Positions 17,752 to 27,120 are shown, counted from the stretch's first letter. The stretch: 64,000 nucleotides of DNA from an uncultured Anaerolineae bacterium (GCA_937995825.1 CALKJO010000003.1:1-64000); one strand, 5' to 3'. The notes: a model not told the origin generated them from the letters alone. Numbers and translations: made by a program.

Positions 17752-18780
17752 ATGCTCAGATTCATAGTTCGGCGATTGATTCAATCGATCCCGTTGTTAT
17801 TTCTGATCAGCGCTATCCTTTTTGTCATCCTGAATAATATCGGTGATCCTTTAGCGACCCTGGGCGGGCGGCAGCGCACTTCTGCGGCGGAGCGTGATCG
17901 ACTAGAACGCCAGCTCGGTTTGGATCAGCCCATTCATATGCAGTATATCTTCTGGTTAATCGGCAATGATTGGTTTCAGTTTGACAGTGATGGCGATGGC
18001 GTAGGCGACCGCTATGGCACGCGCAGAGGAATTCTGCGCGGCGATCTGGGAAGCTCATTTCGTGAGCGGCGACCGGTCAGCGATGTCATTTCGGATCGAC
18101 TGCCGCCGACGCTGCTGCTGATGGGAACGGCTTACGTCTTCACTATCATCATGGCACTCGGGGTCGGTATCTACTCAGCGCTGCGCCCATATTCCCGCGC
18201 CGATAATGTGATCACGGCGCTGTCTTTTATCCTTTACTCGATGCCGATTTTCTGGATTGCGCTTTCCCTGTTGTGGATTTTCGCCGTGACGTTCAAGCAG
18301 GCGGGATTACCCTATCTGCCAACAGTCGGGATGTATGAGCCGGGTCAGCCGGTGACAGTGGCGCAGGTGGCGCGGCATATGGTGCTGCCTGTTCTCAGCT
18401 TATCACTGATCAGTATTGCTGGCTACAGCCGCTATGTGCGGTCGGGTATGCTGGAAGTGATCAATTCGGATTACATTCGGACAGCCTACGCGAAGGGCTT
18501 GAGCGGACGGCGTGTTTTGTACCGTCATGCGCTGAAAAACGCTTCCCTTCCCCTTGTAACTCTGATCGGGCTGGATATCCCTTTTCTGCTTGGCGGCGCA
18601 GTGGTGACCGAGCAGATTTTCTCCTGGCCCGGCATGGGGCAGCTGTTCATCAATGCGCTTGACGGCGCTGATTTTCCAGTGCTGATGGGGCTTCTGATGC
18701 TGATCGCGCTGCTTGTGGTCATATTTCAGATTTTGACCGATGTCGTCTATGCCTTGATCGATCCGCGCATTCGGTTGTGA
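17752..18780 (+). CDS. ABC importer permease, DppB/OppB family
   Basis: 342 residues from ATG 17752 (a TTG two codons earlier is also possible). The six-helix DppB fold has RRLIQSIPLLFLIS at the N terminus, LGLDQPIHMQYIFWLIG before the external loop, GDLGSSF after it, and the EAA motif IRTAYAKGLSGRRVLYRHAL. The external loop holds one acidic motif DSDGDGVGD at residues 78-86, as in the paralogue at 10276-11352, where there are two. It pairs with the DppC-like protein encoded ten bases downstream. Confidence 0.9.
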   Translation: MLRFIVRRLIQSIPLLFLISAILFVILNNIGDPLATLGGRQRTSAAERDRLERQLGLDQPIHMQYIFWLIGNDWFQFDSDGDGVGDRYGTRRGILRGDLGSSFRERRPVSDVISDRLPPTLLLMGTAYVFTIIMALGVGIYSALRPYSRADNVITALSFILYSMPIFWIALSLLWIFAVTFKQAGLPYLPTVGMYEPGQPVTVAQVARHMVLPVLSLSLISIAGYSRYVRSGMLEVINSDYIRTAYAKGLSGRRVLYRHALKNASLPLVTLIGLDIPFLLGGAVVTEQIFSWPGMGQLFINALDGADFPVLMGLLMLIALLVVIFQILTDVVYALIDPRIRL

Positions 18781-18790
18781 GGAGCTGAGG

Positions 18791-19750
18791 ATGGCAGCAT
18801 CTCAACGATCCATCGATGATGTGGTCAACCTTCAGCAGCATGACTCGCTTGTGATGCCGCGCACACTGGCTGGACTGGCGTGGATGCGCTTCCGACGACA
18901 CCGCATGGCGATGGTTGGATTAATCATGCTGGGGCTGCTGATCGCCTACATCGTCATTGGCAGCTTGGTGTTTACAGAAGCGTTTGCCAATTTCAATAAT
19001 ACGCGGATTCGCGTCCAGCCTCCTAGTTTGGAGCATCCGTTTGGGACAGATGAAATCGGGCGCAGCATCCTGGCGCGCACGATCTACGGCGGCCAGATTT
19101 CACTGATCATCGCTCTGCTGTCCGTCCTGCTCTCGATCACCATCGGAACAGCCATCGGCGTGATCGCCGGCTATTATGGCAAGCTTGCAGACAGCGTGCT
19201 GATGCGCTTTACGGAAGCAGTGCTGTCCCTCCCGACGCTGCTGCTGCTGCTGGTCATGGCGAAGTTTTTCGGCGGGCGCGTCCCCGATCTGGCGCTGCTC
19301 GGGCGTACATTCAGCGGCAGCGTCATTGTCATCATCCTGATTATCGGCTTTACAAGCTGGACGTATCTGGCGCGGCTCGTGCGTTCCAGCTATCTCACCC
19401 TGAAAGAGCAGGATTTTGTTCTTGCGGCGCGTGCGCTTGGCGCAAGCGACCGCCAAATCGTGCTGCGTCACATCCTGCCGAATGCGATGGCTCCGATCCT
19501 GGTTGCCGCGACGTTGGGCATCGCCAACGCCATCCTGCAAGAGGCATACATCAGCTTTCTGGGACTGGGCGTTCAAGCGCCGACCGCTACCTGGGGATCG
19601 ATGATGCAGGGTGCGACCGGCGCGATCACGCGCGGACAGTGGTGGCTGTGGTTCTTTCCCGGTTTGCTGATCGTGCTGACTGTGCTGGGGATCAATTTTC
19701 TCGGCGATGGGCTGCGAGATGCGCTCGACCCGCGTTCTCAGAGAGGATGA
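18791..19750 (+). CDS. ABC importer permease, DppC/OppC family
   Basis: 319 residues; GAGGAG precedes the ATG. OppC_N region RFRRHRMAMVGLIMLGLLI is followed by the hallmark FGTDEIGRSILARTIYGG and five further helices. The EAA motif is DFVLAARALGASDRQIVLRH with ILPN after it. It is the last gene of the second importer operon. No ATP-binding subunit gene follows; the operon ends in a palindrome and meets a convergent phosphatase gene. The ATPases must be encoded elsewhere and might be shared with the first system. Confidence 0.9.
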   Translation: MAASQRSIDDVVNLQQHDSLVMPRTLAGLAWMRFRRHRMAMVGLIMLGLLIAYIVIGSLVFTEAFANFNNTRIRVQPPSLEHPFGTDEIGRSILARTIYGGQISLIIALLSVLLSITIGTAIGVIAGYYGKLADSVLMRFTEAVLSLPTLLLLLVMAKFFGGRVPDLALLGRTFSGSVIVIILIIGFTSWTYLARLVRSSYLTLKEQDFVLAARALGASDRQIVLRHILPNAMAPILVAATLGIANAILQEAYISFLGLGVQAPTATWGSMMQGATGAITRGQWWLWFFPGLLIVLTVLGINFLGDGLRDALDPRSQRG

Positions 19751-19751
19751 G

Positions 19752-19779
19752 AGGATGCCGAACTGCGCAGTTCGGCATC
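19752..19779. terminator. perfect 28-base palindrome at operon end
   Basis: GGATGCCGAACTGC (19752-19765) is followed directly by its exact complement (19766-19779). The dppC-like stop codon is two bases before it, and the convergent PhoD-like gene ends 13 bases after it. There is no U tract on either side, so it is a hairpin of unusual type or a protein-binding palindrome. Confidence 0.55.
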
Positions 19780-19792
19780 CAGGCTGAAAAAA

Positions 19793-21655
19793 TCAGCGCT
19801 GCGGCGTCACGGTGAAGCGGCTCAGCACCGCTGGCGTCTGATCGATGATGGCGTCAGGATTTGCCTCAAGCGTGTCCCGATCATAGGCGGGTATGCCGTA
19901 AGTCGTCACAGTGAGCATCTGCGACTCGGCGTCGATGTCAAATTCCGTCCAGCCGAAGCTGTGTCCAAGGACGTAACCGCCCTCGCTGAAAGTCGCGTTT
20001 ACAAGCGAATTTTCCAGTCCCAGCGTGTCGTAACCTTGCAACCGCAGCACAAGGCGGTTGAACAAATCCTCAAGGAGCGCATCTTTTTCGACAAGGCTGC
20101 TGCTGCGATAGGTATTGAAGACGCTCTCGCTGATCAAGCCGAACTCCCGCGCGCCCTCTACCAGCGACTGCCCGGTTGGAGGATAGAATGCGACTGAACC
20201 GGTTGAGATTTCAAAGGCGTGGGTCGGGATCACATCCCCGCCCGGCTCAGTCTGGTAGGTGATGTTGTTGATGAAGGTGGTATGCACGTCGGCGGCGACG
20301 AACACCACATTGCGAATGTTGTTGTCCTCGATGAACTGCATGACCTCGGTGCGTTCCGGTGCGAAGCCTTCCCAGTGGTCATTCCCGGCGAACCAACCCA
20401 TCAGCTGAGCGGGTTGGGGGATCAGGATGAATTTCCAGGTGATCCCTGCATTGTGCGCCGCCAGCAGATCGCGCTTCAGGTCTTCGACCTGCGGGCGACC
20501 GAGCATCGTTCGACCTTCGACGAAAAGCGACTCCAGATAGGCTTGGATGGCTTCACGATTGAAGATGTCGAGCGTGCCTGCCTGATTCTGATCACGGAAT
20601 GAGCGTGCATCGAGGATGATCATGGCGGCGTCGCTGCCGAAGGTGACATAACGATACAGCTTTGGACGCCCATCCACACGGCGGTCGCCGGTATCAGCGT
20701 AAAACTCATCGCGCAGCGGGTTATATTCCTGAAAGACCTGCAAACCGTTGCGGTAGAGCGCGGTCTGATTGATGAATTCGACGGTTTCGCCGGCGAAGCG
20801 TTCATCGCTGGATGGCGGCGCGCCGCCTGCAAAGTCATCGGTGACTTCATGGTCGTCAATCGTGGCATAGATCGCAGTACTGGCGCGCACGTCCGCCCAG
20901 TAATTCCGTCCGAAGCGCTCCGAGTAGACTTCGGCGTGCTTGATGCGATACTCATCGACGCTGACGGCTTGTTCAGCCGGAAGATCAACCGAGGGGACAT
21001 CTGCGTAGATGGTATCGCCATGCTCGACGAAGAAGGCGAGATTGCGCTCGGGGACGTTGGACAGCGCTGGATAAGGGCGCAGCTCACCGCGCCAGTCACC
21101 GGAGACGCCGAAACGCAGTCCTGCATAGATGCCGATCTCCGCGGGTGTCCGAAACTGTCCGCTCATGCGCTCGCCCGTCGAGTCTGTCACTGTATAATTA
21201 TAAGACATACCCGGACGCAGCCCGTCGATGTTGACTTTGACCGGTATCATCGAGTCCGTCGAATTGGCGGTGTAAGTGCCGACAACTTGACCGTCAGCCG
21301 ACGCCAGCTCAAAGGTTACCGTTCCCGGATTTGCAGCTCGTGTCCATAAAACGGCGCTGGTCTGATCGACATCACCAGCTGCGACGCCGTTAGGGAAAGC
21401 TGGCGTGCTGGATGCTGGACGAGCTAATTGTTTAGCCGGTGCAGCCTTAGCGGTGGCGTGCTGCGAAGTGCCTGCCGCGCCGGAAAATGCCAGCGCCGCG
21501 GCGCTGGCTCCTAGCAGCTTGACAAACTCGCGGCGAGAAATGAGCGTGACAAAGTCGCGCACTGCCTGCGGTGATGTGGCGTAGCGCCGCGCCTCGTTTT
21601 CGATCCGCGACCAAAGAGTCTGATAGTTAAACTTTGTCATTTGTTGATTTTTCAT
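19793..21655 (-). CDS. PhoD-like alkaline phosphatase / phosphodiesterase, Tat-exported
   Basis: 620 residues. A twin-arginine motif SRREFVKLLGASAAALAFSG begins near residue 40, so export is probably through Tat as a folded protein. The PhoD_N domain follows (FPNGVAAGDVDQTSAVLWTR), then the calcineurin-like metallophosphatase domain with metal ligands in FGVSGDWRG, FFVEHGDTIYAD and IDDHEVTDDF, and later AADVHTTF. PhoD enzymes hydrolyse phosphomonoesters and diesters, including teichoic acid and phospholipid-derived material, with Fe/Ca cofactors, and often respond to phosphate limitation. No Pho box could be recognised. The 40-residue stretch before the Tat motif is longer than usual. Confidence 0.92.
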   Translation of the reverse strand: MKNQQMTKFNYQTLWSRIENEARRYATSPQAVRDFVTLISRREFVKLLGASAAALAFSGAAGTSQHATAKAAPAKQLARPASSTPAFPNGVAAGDVDQTSAVLWTRAANPGTVTFELASADGQVVGTYTANSTDSMIPVKVNIDGLRPGMSYNYTVTDSTGERMSGQFRTPAEIGIYAGLRFGVSGDWRGELRPYPALSNVPERNLAFFVEHGDTIYADVPSVDLPAEQAVSVDEYRIKHAEVYSERFGRNYWADVRASTAIYATIDDHEVTDDFAGGAPPSSDERFAGETVEFINQTALYRNGLQVFQEYNPLRDEFYADTGDRRVDGRPKLYRYVTFGSDAAMIILDARSFRDQNQAGTLDIFNREAIQAYLESLFVEGRTMLGRPQVEDLKRDLLAAHNAGITWKFILIPQPAQLMGWFAGNDHWEGFAPERTEVMQFIEDNNIRNVVFVAADVHTTFINNITYQTEPGGDVIPTHAFEISTGSVAFYPPTGQSLVEGAREFGLISESVFNTYRSSSLVEKDALLEDLFNRLVLRLQGYDTLGLENSLVNATFSEGGYVLGHSFGWTEFDIDAESQMLTVTTYGIPAYDRDTLEANPDAIIDQTPAVLSRFTVTPQR

Positions 21656-21728
21656 GGGCTGATCCTCAATTCACATTTTGACAGGCTCGACGCTACCCGA
21701 TTATCGTGATCGAAGGATAAAGCCCACT

Positions 21729-22919
21729 TTAAGACGCTTGCAATCCACGTTTGGACAGTGTTTCCAGCGTGAGCGCGAGCAGCTCAATCCGTTCGTGCAG
21801 CATGGGGAGATAGATAGTTTCATTGGGTGTGTGAATATCTGCGGTTGGCGCGCCCATGCCGCAGATCGCCGGCGTGCCGCTGGCGCTGATGTAATTGGCG
21901 TCGCTGCCGCCGCCGCGCGCAATCGGGATGACATTGTGACCGAGCAGCGCCGCCTGTTCGAGGACAATATCGATCATCAATTGGCTGCGTTCAGTTCGTT
22001 CCATCGGTGGGATGAATGAGTCGAGGGTGTAGGTGGCGCTGTCCCATAGATCAAGCTGCGGATTGTAAACGCACGAGTCAAGCACAGCTTCAATCACTGC
22101 ATTGCGCGTCATTTCCCCATCGCTCAGGCGTTCGAAACGGAAGCTGACCGCCGCTTCGACCGTACCAGCAATGGTATTGGCGGAGATGCCGCCGCGCACC
22201 ATGCCGACATTAACGCTAATGCTGCGCTCAGGATTATTGAGCGCGTGCAGGCGAATAATGCGGTGCGCCATCGCCTCGGTCGCGCTCAGGCCGAGATGGG
22301 GCGTGCCAGAATGCGCCGATTTGCCGTTCACAGTGAAGTTGATGGCGCCGTAACCGCGCCGCTGATAAACCACACCGAGCGGAACCGTCGGCGTCAGCAC
22401 GCCCTGTGGGAAGCCTGGTTCCAAGCCGATGCCGAAGTCGGCGTGGGTTGGGTTGGCGAGATACCAGTCGCGGATCGTGGGCGAGCCGATCTCCTCATCA
22501 GCGCTGACAATCATCTGCACATCATAATCGGACGCAAATTCGCGCAGCGCTGCCATTGCCCATAAGCCCATGACCAGCCCGCCTTTGATATCTCCGACGC
22601 CGGGTCCGCGCACGAAGCCGTCGCCCAGCGCCATGTAATGGAGAAAATCTCCATCCGGAGGAAAGACTGTGTCCATGTGGCTGATTAAAAGAATGCGCGG
22701 TGCAGCGCCGCGTTTTCTCAGGCTGATCAGGCGATGGCGCGCATGAATGCGCTCGACGATGAACCCTGCCTCAGACGCCGCCTGATCCAAAAGCGCCATG
22801 CCTTGATCCACGCCGGACTCGTTTGCTGTGTAAGTATTGATCTCGACTAGGTCGCGCAGAAGCGACTCCACCGCCGGTTTCTGCGACTCGACCCACAGTT
22901 TTAGTGCAGAGCGTTCCAC
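21729..22919 (-). CDS. M20 family metallopeptidase (carboxypeptidase G2-like)
   Basis: 396 residues from GTG. A di-zinc M20 peptidase: first metal His and catalytic Asp in LISHMDTVF, bridging Asp in GVGDIKGGL, catalytic Glu pair in VSADEEIGSP, and the later ligand in DIHTPNETIYLP. The inserted dimerisation domain is in the middle (VNGKSAHSGTPHLG). No signal peptide, so it is cytoplasmic. It probably removes an amino acid (often Glu) from N-acyl amino acids or small peptides. The preceding importers and the enolase-superfamily enzyme would fit N-acylamino acid or peptide use, but that is inference. Confidence 0.88.
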   Translation of the reverse strand: MERSALKLWVESQKPAVESLLRDLVEINTYTANESGVDQGMALLDQAASEAGFIVERIHARHRLISLRKRGAAPRILLISHMDTVFPPDGDFLHYMALGDGFVRGPGVGDIKGGLVMGLWAMAALREFASDYDVQMIVSADEEIGSPTIRDWYLANPTHADFGIGLEPGFPQGVLTPTVPLGVVYQRRGYGAINFTVNGKSAHSGTPHLGLSATEAMAHRIIRLHALNNPERSISVNVGMVRGGISANTIAGTVEAAVSFRFERLSDGEMTRNAVIEAVLDSCVYNPQLDLWDSATYTLDSFIPPMERTERSQLMIDIVLEQAALLGHNVIPIARGGGSDANYISASGTPAICGMGAPTADIHTPNETIYLPMLHERIELLALTLETLSKRGLQAS

Positions 22920-23097
22920 GATTTTAACTGTCCATTCTAAAGTTACAGGCTGAGTTTATATGGATTATAACGCTTGTAGATAGCTCTTAAAGGAGTGCTT
23001 GCTCAGACTCGGATGCAGTTTGTTTTTGTGTTGCGTCGTGCGTCGCTTTAGATGTACACTGAGTGTGCGTAATCATTATCCCATCTGGAGAGTCCAC

Positions 23098-24204
23098 ATG
23101 AATGACGCGACGAGTCAAGCGCTGGAACAGGCTTATGAGCATATCGAAGCCGGTCGCCCTGACGACGCCGTTCCTCTTCTCAAGCCGCTTGTGGCGGACG
23201 ATCCAGACAATCTCGATGCCTGGTGGATGCTTGCCTACGCAGTTAGCGATCCACAGGAGGCGCGCACGGCGCTGAATAATGTGCTGCGTCTTGACCCGGA
23301 TTATCCCGGCGCGGCGGCGCTGATGGAAACCTTGAATGAGAAATATCCAGCGCCGCGAATCCGCCCGATCAGGGCGGTTAGCGCGCCGGAGACCATGCCC
23401 GAAGCGCCGCAGGCACTTCCAGAACCCCCTCCGTCGCCTTCAACTGCTCATGCGCTAGCGGCGGAGCAGGTGAGGGCAGCTCAGCCACCTCCAGCAAAGC
23501 GCTTGAGGCAGCCTCTCCCAGTAATTGCAGCTGTGGCAATTGCAGCTGTGGCAGTTGTTGTGGTTGTCTTCCTGATACTGCAGCTTGGCAGCGGCGGAGG
23601 AGACGCCGATAGTCAAAATGCGGCGCAGACGCAAACGGCGTCAGCGTTGGTGGCTGTTGCGCCTACGGAGACGCCGTCGATCAGCGTGATCGATGCTTTG
23701 CCCACGCCAGAAACTGTGCTTGAAATGACCGATGAGCCAACCGCCGAAATGACGCCGGAGCCGATCATCGTTGAGACTGTCGAGTTGACACCCGAACCCG
23801 AACTGACGCTTGAAGTGGAAGTGACGCTAGAGGCGGCGATTGAGGCTGGCGGCGGCTCTAGTGGCGATGAGTTTGCCGGCATTCTGAGTGCGCTGGCTCG
23901 CTACACTTTGCCAGATGCGCCGGTCGAAATTGTTGATACGTCGCTGGGCAGCACGCTGCTTGCCAGCGTTTGCAGCGCGCCCGGACGGGAAGCGCGCACC
24001 CGTGTTGAGGAAGTGCTGACGTTAGCCGCGCGCGAAAGCGCGGGACTGCCAGAGAGTGTCGATGCAGTTGGGGCGCGGATGGTCAACTGCGATGATGGGT
24101 CAACTATCCTTGCGCTTGGCGTAGATCGTGCCACTGCGGTTGGATTTGCGCAGCGCAGTGTCTCGGCGCGCGATTTCTCCGCTGCATGGCGTCCTGTGCG
24201 GTGA
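23098..24204 (+). CDS. TPR-containing single-pass membrane protein
   Basis: 368 residues from ATG 23098 with GGAG upstream; earlier in-frame codons lack homology features. Residues about 1-85 form two TPR-like helical repeats (EQAYEHIEAGRPDDAVPLLK; DPQEARTALNNVLRLDPDY). A Pro-rich linker leads to one helix (VIAAVAIAAVAVVVVVFLIL, about residues 142-165). The outer part begins with a Thr/Glu/Pro-rich stretch and ends in a ~110-residue domain that I do not recognise (ALARYTLPDAPVEIVDTSLG onward). The N-terminal TPR would face the cytoplasm. It may link internal partners to the envelope; its function is unknown. Confidence 0.7.
   Translation: MNDATSQALEQAYEHIEAGRPDDAVPLLKPLVADDPDNLDAWWMLAYAVSDPQEARTALNNVLRLDPDYPGAAALMETLNEKYPAPRIRPIRAVSAPETMPEAPQALPEPPPSPSTAHALAAEQVRAAQPPPAKRLRQPLPVIAAVAIAAVAVVVVVFLILQLGSGGGDADSQNAAQTQTASALVAVAPTETPSISVIDALPTPETVLEMTDEPTAEMTPEPIIVETVELTPEPELTLEVEVTLEAAIEAGGGSSGDEFAGILSALARYTLPDAPVEIVDTSLGSTLLASVCSAPGREARTRVEEVLTLAARESAGLPESVDAVGARMVNCDDGSTILALGVDRATAVGFAQRSVSARDFSAAWRPVR
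23524..23553 (+). repeat. 15-base tandem duplication in a membrane helix
   Basis: ATTGCAGCTGTGGCA occurs twice in tandem, encoding a repeated I-A-A-V-A in the transmembrane helix of the TPR protein. The reading frame is kept. Confidence 0.8.
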
Positions 24205-24219
24205 AAAGCACAGCTTGCG

Positions 24220-25845
24220 TCAGGCGCGGTCGGAGTAGATGGGCAGGCGCACAATGAACTGCGAGCCTTTGCCTACTTCGCTTCTCGCTTCGATTGTGCC
24301 TTGATGGCTCTGTATGATTCCGTAGCTCACCGATAGCCCCAGCCCGGTTCCGTTCGGTTTGGTTGTGAAGAATGGATCAAAAATCTGGTCAATGATGTCC
24401 GGTGGGATGCCATGACCAGTATCTTCAATGGATACTTCAACCATCTTCTCAACCTGCTGAACACGGATCGTCAGTCTCCCGCCGTGCGGCTCCATCGCGG
24501 CAATCGCATTCAGCATCAAATTCATGAAAACCGACTGGAGCTGTGACTTACTCCCATAGACCAGCGGAATTTTCGGAAGCTGCTTCTCGATTTGGATATG
24601 CTGCTGCTGCAGAAGCTTGTAATTCAGTTCGAGGATGTTGAGCAGCAGCTGACTCAGATCGAGCGGATGTAAATCGGCGGTATTCGGTCGATTGCTGGCA
24701 AAATCGCGCATGAGGTCAATCGTGTGTGCGATGCGGTCGATGTTTTCACGGATGATTTCAAGTCCATGTTTATCATAGACAACGGATTGATGACTGAGTT
24801 CTTCAGCCAGATCATCGAAGAGGGTTCTGATCGGCTGCATGGAGTTGCCAATCTCATGGGCGATGCTGGCGGCAAGTGTGCCAACGGCAGCCAGCTTTTC
24901 GTTGCGGATGATCATCTTCTGCGCGGATTGAAGCGCCTGAGTGCGCTCGCTGACCATTTCCTCAAGATGCTGGGCGTAGTTTGACTGAATGGTGAACAGC
25001 CGTGTGTTGTTGAGCGCCAGTGCCGCCTGGCGCGCAGACCCGGCGAACAGCCGATAGTGATGATCATCGTAAAGTTCGGTCTTATGCAGCAGGACGATAA
25101 AACCAACCACAGTCATGCCATGACGCAGGACTGCGCCCAGACCATCGACGTAGCAGTTGCCCAATAGTTCTGGTGGGACTCGAAAAGTGGAGTTGTTATG
25201 CTCGATAGCGACCCGAAAATAAGTCTCGTCCAGCAAAGTCTGGATGATCGAATCCATGCTGCCGACCAGGCGATGAGCAAGCTGGCTGCCATCTGAGTCA
25301 AGGTAGAGAAGGATGGCTGCATCCGATGGGAGAATCTGGGTCATCAATGAGATGATAGTGTCGAGCAGTTCGTCATGGTTAAGGTGCTGGTTGAACTGCT
25401 CAGCCGCTTGTAAGAGTGCCTCAAGTTCATTCGTCCGCCGTTCGAGCGCGTCTTCAAGTCGACGCGCTTTGATTTTACTCATAACGCGGGCGACCAGTTC
25501 GGTTGGCTGAATTGGCTTGATCAGAAAGTCATCTGCGCCGAGATTGAGACCGCGTGCGATGTCAGCGGGTTCTTTCGCATTCGCGGTGATGATAATCGTA
25601 GGAATTCTGACGGTGCGTTCATCTTCACGAAGCATTCGCAGCACATCGAAGCCGCTGAGCCGCGGCATCATGACATCAAGTAAAATTAGATCAGGCTTTT
25701 GAGTTTGGGCAATTTCAAGCGCGGCTGCGCCGTCAGTCGCTTTTTCAACACGAAATCCTTCGCGCTCGAACACATACTGCATCAGCGTCGTTGTGTTTGG
25801 ATGGTCATCAGCGACCAGAATGAGCGGTGCTTGGGATGAGGTCAT
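24220..25845 (-). CDS. hybrid REC-GAF-histidine kinase
   Basis: 541 residues, no membrane helix. An N-terminal receiver domain has the acidic pocket VADDH and phospho-acceptor Asp in LILLDVMMP, with the conserved Lys in FLIKPIQPTE. A coiled linker and a GAF-like domain follow (about residues 140-295). The kinase core has the H-box SIAHEIGNSMQP, N-box NLMLNAIAAMEP, DTGHGIPPDI and GTGLGLSVSYG. A receiver placed before a kinase suggests regulation of the kinase by an upstream phosphorelay. No dedicated output regulator is adjacent. The divergent protease gene starts 45 bases away and may share control. Confidence 0.9.
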   Translation of the reverse strand: MTSSQAPLILVADDHPNTTTLMQYVFEREGFRVEKATDGAAALEIAQTQKPDLILLDVMMPRLSGFDVLRMLREDERTVRIPTIIITANAKEPADIARGLNLGADDFLIKPIQPTELVARVMSKIKARRLEDALERRTNELEALLQAAEQFNQHLNHDELLDTIISLMTQILPSDAAILLYLDSDGSQLAHRLVGSMDSIIQTLLDETYFRVAIEHNNSTFRVPPELLGNCYVDGLGAVLRHGMTVVGFIVLLHKTELYDDHHYRLFAGSARQAALALNNTRLFTIQSNYAQHLEEMVSERTQALQSAQKMIIRNEKLAAVGTLAASIAHEIGNSMQPIRTLFDDLAEELSHQSVVYDKHGLEIIRENIDRIAHTIDLMRDFASNRPNTADLHPLDLSQLLLNILELNYKLLQQQHIQIEKQLPKIPLVYGSKSQLQSVFMNLMLNAIAAMEPHGGRLTIRVQQVEKMVEVSIEDTGHGIPPDIIDQIFDPFFTTKPNGTGLGLSVSYGIIQSHQGTIEARSEVGKGSQFIVRLPIYSDRA

Positions 25846-25890
25846 GTTCAGGTTGATATACTGGATTATCCGTCTCGATGTTAAAATTAT

Positions 25891-27120
25891 ATGCTGACAT
25901 CAGGATGGATGATGGTAAAAACACAGGTACGCATGACTTATCGACGCTCGATCCTGCTCGGGCTGCTGTTGGGTGTGGTGATGGCAGCAGTGTTTGCGGG
26001 TGGATTTCTTTTCCGTGATGTTTTGGATCGCCGAATCAATGCGGCGGCGGTCACCTCAGGTGAGTATGTCCTGCTAAGTGAGGTGCAGCGGTTGCTTGAC
26101 CGCCACTATCTGCGTGAGCAGCCGGATTTTTCACTCCGCCAGTATGCGGCTGTGCGCGGAATGCTCGGCACGTTGGGGGATCGTTTCACTTTTTTCATCG
26201 ATCCGCCGGTTGCTGCGAGCGAGTCGGATGCGTTGGCGGGTACTTACGGCGGGATCGGTGTCGATATTATCCGTTCAGAGCAGGGTGAAATCGTGCTGTA
26301 CCCGTTTGAGAACAGCCCCGCCGCTCAAGCTGGGATTGCAGGAGGTGATGTGCTGCTGATGGTGAATGGCGCGCCCATTGACTTATCACTGTCGCAGGAC
26401 GCGCTTGATCAGCTGCTCCGAGGTGAGGTGCGGGATGGAAACGGCGTCACGCTCACCGTTCGTCAGGGGGAGTCCGAACGAACACTGTTTGTCCTGTTTG
26501 CTGTGATCAATGTGCCGTCGGTTATCTGGCGTGTGTTAAGCGAGGATGAGCGGATTGGGTATGTGCAGATCAAGATGTTTACCAGTCGGACACCTGAAGA
26601 GCTGATAACCGCACTGAACGAGCTTCGCGCAGCCCAAGTCCGCGCGCTGATCGTCGATTTGCGCGGCAACACCGGCGGTCTGCTGCAAGAGTCGATCCGT
26701 GTCGCCGATGAATTTATCGATGGCGGCGTGCTTGTCTATGAGCGCAATAACGTGGGTCAGCGTTCGCACAATGGTCAGGCGGGTGGACTCGGCGTCGATC
26801 TGCCGCTGATCGTCTTGGTCAACAGCCGGACAGCGAGCGGGGCGGAGCTGGTTGCAGGAGCTATTCAGGATCGGGAGCGCGGCATCCTGATCGGGCAGCG
26901 CACTTTCGGCAAAGGCACAGTGCAGCAGATTTTTCCGCTTTCTGATGGGTCATCGCTGCATGTTACCTCGTCGGAGTGGTTCACGCCCGCTCAGCAGCCG
27001 CTGGAAGCCGTCGGATTGACGCCGGATGTCGAAATGATCCCAGATAGCAGCGGGCGCGATGTCGAATTGGGTGAAGCGGTGCGCCGTCTGCAAGCGCAGC
27101 TCGCAGAGCATGGATCATGA
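25891..27120 (+). CDS. S41 carboxy-terminal processing peptidase (CtpA-like)
   Basis: 409 residues from ATG 25891; starts at 25909 and 25933 are also possible, and all keep the N-terminal helix (SILLGLLLGVVMAAVFAGGF). A short helical region is followed by a PDZ domain (GTYGGIGVDI to LTVRQGES) and the tail-specific protease domain. Catalytic Ser is in SRTASGAELVAGAI and the Lys in FGKGTVQQIF. The enzyme would cleave C-terminal ends of envelope proteins. Its stop overlaps the smpB start by ATGA, so the two are translationally coupled. CtpA-SmpB pairing links two quality-control functions on one transcript. Confidence 0.93.
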   Translation: MLTSGWMMVKTQVRMTYRRSILLGLLLGVVMAAVFAGGFLFRDVLDRRINAAAVTSGEYVLLSEVQRLLDRHYLREQPDFSLRQYAAVRGMLGTLGDRFTFFIDPPVAASESDALAGTYGGIGVDIIRSEQGEIVLYPFENSPAAQAGIAGGDVLLMVNGAPIDLSLSQDALDQLLRGEVRDGNGVTLTVRQGESERTLFVLFAVINVPSVIWRVLSEDERIGYVQIKMFTSRTPEELITALNELRAAQVRALIVDLRGNTGGLLQESIRVADEFIDGGVLVYERNNVGQRSHNGQAGGLGVDLPLIVLVNSRTASGAELVAGAIQDRERGILIGQRTFGKGTVQQIFPLSDGSSLHVTSSEWFTPAQQPLEAVGLTPDVEMIPDSSGRDVELGEAVRRLQAQLAEHGS

